Origin: Ahrensia sp.
Lineage (GTDB): Bacteria; Pseudomonadota; Alphaproteobacteria; Rhizobiales; Rhizobiaceae
Assembly: GCA_002706335.1 (NCBI GenBank)
Contig: PAKZ01000044.1
Location: 62,001 to 126,000 of the forward strand
DNA: 64,000 bases
Direction: 5' to 3'
Every line of letters begins with the position of its first letter. The stretch's first letter is position 1. The position numbers were made by a program, and so were the translations under genes. The notes beneath the pieces were generated by a model. It did no database searches. It was given only the letters and a program-made list of their open reading frames with translations, and was not told where the DNA came from. This document shows, in pieces, positions 57,791-64,000 of the stretch.

Positions 57791-58807
57791 TTAGCGATTT
57801 TCGCGGATGTAGTCCGCGACTTCCTTCGCCTCGGCTTCCTTGCCGGTGGTCTCTGCCATCTGCTTGACCCACAGGTCGAGCATGTCCGGAATGTCGGCCT
57901 TCAGCTTGTCCATTTCCTCGAAGGGCACAATTTCCATGCCGGAGGCCTCGAGTTCGGAAATTGCCTTGGCTTCGTCAGCGGCGATCAGTTCGTTACCGAA
58001 CTTCTCGGCATCGGCTGCGGTCTCTTCGAAGAGGGTCCGCACGTCTTGCGGCCAGGATTCCCACTTCTCCTTTGAGATGAAGAGGGTGTGAGCGCTGATG
58101 ACGCCGAAGCTGATATCGGTGCCGTAATCGGCGACCTGATCGACCTTGAAGGCCTTGACCGCGGAATTGAACATGTAAGTGCAATCCATCGCGCCGGACT
58201 GCATCGCCTGGATCATGTCGACCGGCGGGATGTTGACCGGAACCGCGCCGAGCGCCTCGAACATCTTCGGAACGAAGGAGCCGTAGGAACGGATCTTCCG
58301 ATTCTTGAAGTCTTCCATCGTCTTGACCGGATCGTTGCAGTAGATGCGGTAGTCCGGTAGATAGCGATAGATCAGCGGATGCAGGTTCGCCGCATCGAGC
58401 TCGGCTTTGATCGTCTCGTTGCTGGTGAAGAGATCGCGAGTGATCTTGTTGACCGTCGGGCCGTCGGTAAAGGTGGCCGGCAGGGCGTTGGTGACAGCGG
58501 CGAACGGCATACGCGCCTGCTGGTTACCCATGACGATCAGGCCGAGATCGATTGCGCCGGAGCCGACGAGATCGACGATTTCGGCTTCGCCGCCGAGCGT
58601 GTTCGCCCAGAAATGCTGGATCTTGATATTGCCGCCCGAACGCTTCTCGATTTCCGACGAGAAATAGGTGTCGATCTTGGAGGTGTTGACGACCTCCGGA
58701 ATGTTCGACGAGTAGCGGAGCGTCATTTTCGGATAATCTTGCGCCTGGGCGGGCGAAATGGCGAAAGCCACCGCCGCGACGGCTGTCATCATATGGAGCA
58801 GTTTCAT
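57791..58807 (-). CDS. TRAP transporter substrate-binding protein
   Basis: MKLLHMMTAVAAVAFAISPAQAQ signal; TLRYSSNIPEVVNTSKIDTYFSSEIEKRSGGNIKIQHFWANTLGGEAEIVDLVGSGAIDLGLI. Confidence 0.93.
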   Translation of the reverse strand: MKLLHMMTAVAAVAFAISPAQAQDYPKMTLRYSSNIPEVVNTSKIDTYFSSEIEKRSGGNIKIQHFWANTLGGEAEIVDLVGSGAIDLGLIVMGNQQARMPFAAVTNALPATFTDGPTVNKITRDLFTSNETIKAELDAANLHPLIYRYLPDYRIYCNDPVKTMEDFKNRKIRSYGSFVPKMFEALGAVPVNIPPVDMIQAMQSGAMDCTYMFNSAVKAFKVDQVADYGTDISFGVISAHTLFISKEKWESWPQDVRTLFEETAADAEKFGNELIAADEAKAISELEASGMEIVPFEEMDKLKADIPDMLDLWVKQMAETTGKEAEAKEVADYIRENR

Positions 58808-58885
58808 GGTGATCCTCCCTGAACGAGTGTTTGTTTTGCGCTCTCCGGCGCTGATCCCTAAGGATATCCCTGCCACAAAGACAGT

Positions 58886-58896
58886 TTGTCATACAA
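58886..58896. promoter_or_regulatory. TTGTCATACAA motif, candidate GntR site, copy 1
   Basis: TTGTCATACAA (TTGT-N3-ACAA) in the divergent gap TRAP(-)/MBL(+). A further TATGAT half-like sequence follows at about 58905. Confidence 0.55.
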
Positions 58897-58946
58897 CATG
58901 ACGGTATGATAATTCAAGCCGGAGTTTGATCCGAGCGGAGTGAAAC

Positions 58947-59750
58947 ATGATGCCGAACTATGAAGTGCTCGCTCTTCGATACGCGACGACGGACCCGCTT
59001 CGTCCGCGAAGCGAGAATTTCCTTCCGGGGATGGACCTTCATGATGGTCCCATGCCGCTCGACTATTATATCTGGGTCATTCGGGGAGGCGGCCGCACCT
59101 TCGTGGTCGACACCGGCTTTGGCGCGGATGCGGCGAAAGAGCGCGGCCGCAATCTGTTGCACGAGCCTGCCGCGATTCTTGCCGATGCCGGTGTCGACCC
59201 GGCCACCGTCGCCGACGTTATCCTCACCCATCTGCATTACGACCACGCGGGCTCGCTCGATGCGTTCCCGGCGGCGACATTCCATCTGCAGGACGACGAG
59301 ATGCGCTACGCGACCGGGCGTCACATGTGTCACGGCTGCCTGAGCGCGCCATTCAATGTGCGAGACGTCATGGAGGCGGTCGGGCTGGTGCATGCCGGGC
59401 GCGTGCGGTTTCACGACGGGACCTCGGAGTTGGCGCCGGGCATCACGCTTCATCGGGTTGGCGGTCATTCGGGCGGATTGCAGGTGGTGCGCGTCGCGAC
59501 GGAACGCGGTCCGCTGGTGCTTGCCTCCGACGCCTTTCATTTCACAGAGAACAGAAAGCGCCGTGCCCCGTTTCCGCTGGTCTTCCATGTTGGCGAAATG
59601 ATGGAGGGATTTTTGCGCTGCGAGGCGCTCGCCGACGGGCGCGAGGATCTGCTCATACCCGGCCACGATCCGGAGGTCCGGCAGCGCTGGCCGGCACCCG
59701 ATCCGGCTCATCCCGATATTCTGCGTCTCGACCTTGCGCCGCTCTCTTGA
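58947..59750 (+). CDS. Metallo-beta-lactamase fold hydrolase of the N-acyl homoserine lactonase (AttM-like) family
   Basis: VILTHLHYDHAGSLDAFPAATFHLQDDEMRYATGRHMCHGCLSAPFNVRDV, HDGPMPLDYYIWVIRGG, LLIPGHDPEV. Confidence 0.88.
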   Translation: MMPNYEVLALRYATTDPLRPRSENFLPGMDLHDGPMPLDYYIWVIRGGGRTFVVDTGFGADAAKERGRNLLHEPAAILADAGVDPATVADVILTHLHYDHAGSLDAFPAATFHLQDDEMRYATGRHMCHGCLSAPFNVRDVMEAVGLVHAGRVRFHDGTSELAPGITLHRVGGHSGGLQVVRVATERGPLVLASDAFHFTENRKRRAPFPLVFHVGEMMEGFLRCEALADGREDLLIPGHDPEVRQRWPAPDPAHPDILRLDLAPLS

Positions 59751-59771
59751 ACCGACAATAATGTTGACGTA

Positions 59772-59782
59772 CTGTCATACAA
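59772..59782. promoter_or_regulatory. CTGTCATACAA motif, candidate GntR site, copy 2
   Basis: 10/11 match to copy 1, upstream of the serine hydrolase start at 59825. Confidence 0.5.
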
Positions 59783-59824
59783 TCTGATACTCACCATCGA
59801 AAACAGAGACCTTCGGGAGGAACG

Positions 59825-61009
59825 ATGCAGTTCGACAAGACGGTGTCCGCGCGCGGGCACGAATTCCATTTGCAAGGTTCATATGACGAGGCGTTCGCGG
59901 GCATCGCTGAAGCCTTCGCCGAGAACTATGTTTTCGAAGAAGAAATCGGTTCCGCGACCGCGGTCTATGTCGATGGAAAGAAGGTCGTTGATCTCTGGGG
60001 CGGCTACCGCGATCCCGACTACTCGCAGCCGTGGAACGAGGACACAATTGTCTGCATGATGTCGGTCGCCAAGGGCATCGCCGGCATGTCGTTCAATATC
60101 CTGATCGACCGCGGTATTGTCGACCCCGACAAACCGGTAGCCGAATACTGGCCGGAATTCGCGCAGAACGGCAAGGAAGGCGTGCTCGTGCGCCACGTGC
60201 TGGATCACACCGCTGGCCTACCCGTGGTGATGGAGCCGATGTGGCGTGGCGCGATCTTCGACTGCGACGCGACCGTCGCCGCACTGGAAAAACAGGCGCC
60301 GCTCTGGGAGCCCGGCACGGTTGCCGCCTACCACATCCACACTCAGGGCAACATCCTCGGCGAGATCGTTCGCCGCGTCACCGGCAAGCGCTTCCCGGCC
60401 TTCATCAAGGATGAGGTGACCGGCCCGCTCGGCATGGACTATCAGTACGGCAATCTGTCGGACGCCGACCTTGCCCGCTGCGCCACGCTGGTTCCGACCG
60501 TCGAGGGCACGCTGCTGGCGCGCCGCGACACCGATCCGGATGCGCTGATCTCCAAGGGCTTCACGCAGTTTCCCGATGCGCCGATGCCGGATATCCTGAA
60601 TTCGACGGAATGGCGTCGTGCCGAGATCACCAGCGCCAGCGGGCACGGCAATGCTCGCGCCGTGTCTCGCGTCTACGCGGCGATCGCGCGCGGTGGCGAA
60701 CTCGACGGCGTCAAGCTGATGAAGCCCGAAACCATCCGCGACATGCTGACGGAACAGCACAACCAGACCGAGCGCATGCAGGAGCGTCCGTATCATCAAG
60801 GACGCGGCGTCCTGCTCAATACGCCGGTCTCGGTGTGGATGGGTCCGAACCCGCACGCCTTCGGTCATCACGGCTTCGGCGGCTCGATCGGCATGGGCGA
60901 CTCCGACGCAAAAATCGGCTTCTCCTACAGCTGTAACAAGATGCATGCCCGCGGCGACAACGGGCCGCGCGCTCGCCGCATCATCGAAGCGCTCTACGAG
61001 GCGATCTGA
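59825..61009 (+). CDS. Serine hydrolase of the class C beta-lactamase/EstB esterase family
   Basis: CMMSVAKGIAGMSFNILIDRGIVDPDKPVAEYWPEFAQNGKEGVLVRHVLDHTAGLPVV (SxxK); GHHGFGGSIGMGDSDAKIGFSYSCNKM. Confidence 0.92.
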   Translation: MQFDKTVSARGHEFHLQGSYDEAFAGIAEAFAENYVFEEEIGSATAVYVDGKKVVDLWGGYRDPDYSQPWNEDTIVCMMSVAKGIAGMSFNILIDRGIVDPDKPVAEYWPEFAQNGKEGVLVRHVLDHTAGLPVVMEPMWRGAIFDCDATVAALEKQAPLWEPGTVAAYHIHTQGNILGEIVRRVTGKRFPAFIKDEVTGPLGMDYQYGNLSDADLARCATLVPTVEGTLLARRDTDPDALISKGFTQFPDAPMPDILNSTEWRRAEITSASGHGNARAVSRVYAAIARGGELDGVKLMKPETIRDMLTEQHNQTERMQERPYHQGRGVLLNTPVSVWMGPNPHAFGHHGFGGSIGMGDSDAKIGFSYSCNKMHARGDNGPRARRIIEALYEAI

Positions 61010-61011
61010 TC

Positions 61012-61800
61012 GTGGCCGAAACGACGCAAGCGCCGGTCGCGGCGGTTACCGGCGGCGCCGGCGGCATCGGCGAGGCGACCGTCAAGCGGCTTCGGGACCA
61101 GGGTTGGCAGGTGGCGGTTCTCGATCTGAACGCCGACCTCGCCAGGGAAGTGGCGGAGCGGCATGGCGCCGTCGCCCGCGAGACGGATCTGGGCGATGCC
61201 CGCAGTATCGAGGACGCCGCGCGCTGGGTCGAGAGCGAACTCGGCCCTTGCCAGGGTCTCGCCGCCGTCGCGGCGCATCTTGAAAATCCGCACATGCCCG
61301 AGGCGCAGGATTACGACGAGTGGGAAGCGATCCTTCGGGTTAACCTCACCGGCACGTTCCGTTCGATGACCGAATTCGGCCGCGGCATGCTGGAACGCGG
61401 TTCCGGTTCGATCGTGACGATCGGCTCGATCACGGCCTTCAATTCCAGCCCGTTGCAGGCCTATGGCCCGACCAAGGCCGCGATCCTCAACATGACCCGC
61501 AACTTCGCGGTCGCGTGGGGACGTCGCGGCGTTCGCGTCAATTGCGTCTGCCCCGGCCCGACAAGGACGCCGGCGGTCGAGGCGAGCTATGCGCGCGGCG
61601 AGCGTGATCCTCAGACCATGATCGATCAGACCGCGCTCGGACGGCTCGTCAAGCCGGGCCAGGTAGCCAGTGCAATCGCCTTCCTGCTGTCGGAAGACGC
61701 CGGCGCGATCACCGGAGTCGAACTGCCGGTCGACGCTGGCACCAGCGCAACCGGACTTTGGGGCATGTATGGCGGCGTCGCCAAGCTGCCGACAGCATGA
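61012..61800 (+). CDS. SDR family oxidoreductase
   Basis: AAVTGGAGGIGEATVKRLRDQGWQVAVLDLNAD; YGPTKAAILNMTRNFAVAWGRRGVRVNCVCPGPTRTP. GTG start. Confidence 0.92.
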   Translation: MAETTQAPVAAVTGGAGGIGEATVKRLRDQGWQVAVLDLNADLAREVAERHGAVARETDLGDARSIEDAARWVESELGPCQGLAAVAAHLENPHMPEAQDYDEWEAILRVNLTGTFRSMTEFGRGMLERGSGSIVTIGSITAFNSSPLQAYGPTKAAILNMTRNFAVAWGRRGVRVNCVCPGPTRTPAVEASYARGERDPQTMIDQTALGRLVKPGQVASAIAFLLSEDAGAITGVELPVDAGTSATGLWGMYGGVAKLPTA

Positions 61801-61826
61801 AGAACGGAAATTCGAGGGAGAAGTCG

Positions 61827-62582
61827 ATGTCATCCAGTGTTGAAGGCCAGGTGGTCCTGGTGACCGGCGCGGGCCGCGGAATAGGCGCGGCCGCCGCGCG
61901 CATTCTCGCCGAACGTGGCGCCGCAGTGGGCGTTCTCGACATCTCGTCGGAACTGGCCGGTGAGACCGCCGGGTCGATCGAAAAAGCCGGTGGCAAGGCG
62001 ATGGCGATCACTGCCGACGTATCCGACCGCCAGGCGATGCTGGATGCAGCCGCAGTGCTGCACGAGAAATTCGGCCCGCTGACCGCAGTAGTAAACGACG
62101 CGATCTGGATTCGTTACGAGCCGGTAGAGAGCGTCACCGAAGAGACCCTCGATCGCATGCTGGCCGTCGGCCTCAAAGGGACGTTCTGGGGTGTGCAGGC
62201 GCTGCTGGCGCATCGTGGCGACAAACCCGCAAGTATCGTCAATATCGCCTCTCCGGTCGCCGATCTCGGCACGGCCAACACGGCGTCCTACACCTCCATC
62301 AAGGGGGCGATCGCCGCGCTGACGCGCCAGCTCGCCGTCGAACTCGGCCCGCAGGGCATCCGCGTCAATGCGGTCACACCCGGCGCGGTCCCGACGCCCG
62401 GGGCGCGTGCCATCGTCGACGAGGCCGGATATGCAAAGCGCCGCGCGCAAACTCCGCTCGGCCGGCTTGGCGCTGAAGAGGAAATCGCGGCAGGCATCGC
62501 CTTCCTGATCGGCGGAGACGCCTCGTTCATCACCGGCGAAATCCTGCATGTCGACGGCGGCATTACCGTCAAGTCGATGTAA
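61827..62582 (+). CDS. SDR family oxidoreductase
   Basis: VVLVTGAGRGIGAAAARILAERGAAVGVLDISSE; YTSIKGAIAALTRQLAVELGPQGIRVNAVTPGAVPTPG. Start at MSSSVEGQ with an upstream Shine-Dalgarno-like GGGAGA. Confidence 0.93.
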   Translation: MSSSVEGQVVLVTGAGRGIGAAAARILAERGAAVGVLDISSELAGETAGSIEKAGGKAMAITADVSDRQAMLDAAAVLHEKFGPLTAVVNDAIWIRYEPVESVTEETLDRMLAVGLKGTFWGVQALLAHRGDKPASIVNIASPVADLGTANTASYTSIKGAIAALTRQLAVELGPQGIRVNAVTPGAVPTPGARAIVDEAGYAKRRAQTPLGRLGAEEEIAAGIAFLIGGDASFITGEILHVDGGITVKSM

Positions 62583-62609
62583 CGGCCGAAACCGATGTCA
62601 TCCGCCCCT

Positions 62610-63293
62610 TCAGTCCTTGCGAGTCGATATCGTCTTCAGCGCAGCCTCCGCCGCTGCCTCGACATGAGCCACGCAAAGTTTGAAGGCCAGTTCCTCGTCG
62701 CGCGCCTCGAGGGCCGACAGGAATTCCCGCAGTTCGCGGATCGATTCCCGAGCCCGTTCCTCGCTGCCGAGCGAGACGACGCGAAGCTGCGAGACGCGGG
62801 TGTGGATGCGCCGAAGCATGTCGGCCGCGACCTCGTTGCCGGAGCCTTCGCACAGGATGTCGTAGAACCGGGTCTTGGCGGCGATGAAGGTCTCGGCGGA
62901 AAAATCCTCATAGACCTCAGCGAGGCGGTCGACGCTCTCGCGCAGCTGTTTCATCTGCACGGGCGTCGCGTTGCGGGCGAAAAGACGCGCGGCCAGGCTT
63001 TCCAGCACGACGCGGACCTCGTAGATCGACCGGGCCGTCTTCTCGCTGACGACGCTGACGCTCATGCCTCTGTTCGGCTGCAGCGTGATAAGGCCGTCGG
63101 CCTGCAGTTCACGCAGCGCTTCGCGCAGCGACGTGCGCGACACGCCCATCATCTCGCAGAGCTCGCGCTCGATCAGGCGGGTCCCGGCCGGAAAGCGCCC
63201 GGTGGCGATCGCCATGCGCAGCCGTTCCGCGACCTGCTCGCGAAGGCCCGGCAACGTCTGCACGCGCATGGAAAGGTCGTCAGTGGCGGTCAT
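62610..63293 (-). CDS. GntR family (FCD) transcriptional regulator
   Basis: LREQVAERLRMAIATGRFPAGTRLIERELCEMMGVSRTSLREALRELQADGLITLQPNRGMSV and a C-terminal FCD region. Confidence 0.94.
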   Translation of the reverse strand: MTATDDLSMRVQTLPGLREQVAERLRMAIATGRFPAGTRLIERELCEMMGVSRTSLREALRELQADGLITLQPNRGMSVSVVSEKTARSIYEVRVVLESLAARLFARNATPVQMKQLRESVDRLAEVYEDFSAETFIAAKTRFYDILCEGSGNEVAADMLRRIHTRVSQLRVVSLGSEERARESIRELREFLSALEARDEELAFKLCVAHVEAAAEAALKTISTRKD

Positions 63294-63387
63294 TCTTCAG
63301 GCTCCTCGATCGCAATCGGCGGCGCCGTATTCGCTTTGGCCCGCGGTCGTACCATGAATCGGCACGGATTGCCGCCATATTGTAATT

Positions 63388-63398
63388 TTGTATGTCAA
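63388..63398. promoter_or_regulatory. TTGTATGTCAA motif (reverse TTGACATACAA), candidate GntR site, copy 3
   Basis: Reverse complement matches copy 1 at 10/11, in the divergent GntR(-)/CMD(+) gap. Confidence 0.5.
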
Positions 63399-63415
63399 AG
63401 AACAAGAGGACTAAC

Positions 63416-63823
63416 ATGACCGACAAGGACAAAACCGTATCGACTCTCTTCGAGGAAGGTCTGAGCCTGCGTCGGCAGGTTCTCGGCGCCGAGTATGTGG
63501 ACCGGTCCATGAGCTCCGCCAACGAGTTCATGACCGCATTCCAGCATATCACCACCGAATGGTGCTGGGGCTATGCCTGGGGACGCGACACGCTCGACCT
63601 GAAGACCCGCAGCATGCTGAATCTCGTCATGCTGACGGCGCTGAACCGCTCCGCCGAGGTCAAGCTGCATGTTCGCGGCGCGATCAATAACGGCGTAACG
63701 GTCGAGGAAATCCGCGAGATCCTTCTGCATGCGACGGTCTATTGCGGTATTCCTGCCGGTCTCGATGCATTCAAGGCCGCCAACGAAGTTCTCTCCGAGA
63801 TGAAGCCCGAAGGCTGGAGCTGA
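63416..63823 (+). CDS. Carboxymuconolactone decarboxylase (CMD/AhpD-like) family protein
   Basis: WGRDTLDLKTRSMLNLVMLTALNRSAEVKLHVRGAINNGVTVEEIREILLHATVYCGIPAGLDAFKAANEVL. Confidence 0.92.
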   Translation: MTDKDKTVSTLFEEGLSLRRQVLGAEYVDRSMSSANEFMTAFQHITTEWCWGYAWGRDTLDLKTRSMLNLVMLTALNRSAEVKLHVRGAINNGVTVEEIREILLHATVYCGIPAGLDAFKAANEVLSEMKPEGWS

Positions 63824-64000
63824 TCGCACTGTCCGCTGGTTCGGCAAAAATCGGGGCGATTGGCGAAGACCCGGCGCACCTGGCGGAGCTGAAGCGGGCC
63901 GGCTGGGCCGTGCGCAGCGATCGCGGGGTCGAGGTCGTACGCCACCGGCAGGGCATCGCGGTGCTGGATCGCCGCGTGCTGGAAAAGGGTACATCTTTCC

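Noticed and set aside
52452-59750. Direct assignment as the attKLM/blcABC operon
   Set aside because: Gene order, strand arrangement, regulator class (GntR, not IclR AttJ) and the intervening TRAP system differ. Only a functional analogy is proposed.

Overview
This 64 kb window is dense, GC-rich chromosomal DNA with the character of a Rhizobiales-type alphaproteobacterium. I infer that from gene content and order, for example dctBD-TRAP, an ornithine decarboxylase with a speF-like leader, soxBDAG, a carnitine dehydrogenase-thioesterase fusion with a BKACE enzyme, and aa3 oxidase subunit IV. I found no IS element, phage module, CRISPR array or rRNA. Main modules: CobW GTPase (0.5-1.6 kb); ornithine/lysine decarboxylase plus GNAT (5.3-7.1 kb); DUF1007 plus a Ni/Co exporter (8.5-10.2 kb); D-erythronate dehydrogenase-like region (10.2-12.1 kb); dctM-Q-P with DctD/DctB (15.0-21.8 kb); modEABC (21.8-24.9 kb); a TRAP QM pair without its own binding protein (25.8-28.3 kb); an ABC family-5 binding protein without permeases (28.6-30.2 kb); fused indolepyruvate ferredoxin oxidoreductase (30.4-33.9 kb); a GGDEF-EAL protein followed by a FeeM/LuxI-like acyltransferase (34.0-37.3 kb); sarcosine oxidase operon (39.5-45.1 kb); carnitine degradation genes (46.8-49.2 kb); and a TRAP/lactonase/esterase/dehydrogenase/GntR catabolic island (52.4-63.8 kb). 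The strongest candidate for an undescribed system is that last island. It combines SSADH, a beta-hydroxyacid dehydrogenase, an AttM-type lactonase family member, an EstB-like serine hydrolase, SDRs, a TRAP importer and an FCD-type GntR, and the same 11-bp motif (TTGTCATACAA-like) lies in front of three of its transcription units. Other notable signals are a promoter-proximal orphan terminator suggesting an sRNA at about 39.2-39.4 kb, a sigma-54 promoter plus dyad in front of dctP, an inverted pair of TTAACCAT (CtrA-like) half-sites before the FeeM-like gene, and an aberrant tRNA-Cys. All calls come from reading the sequence and the supplied ORF translations. No database search was run.
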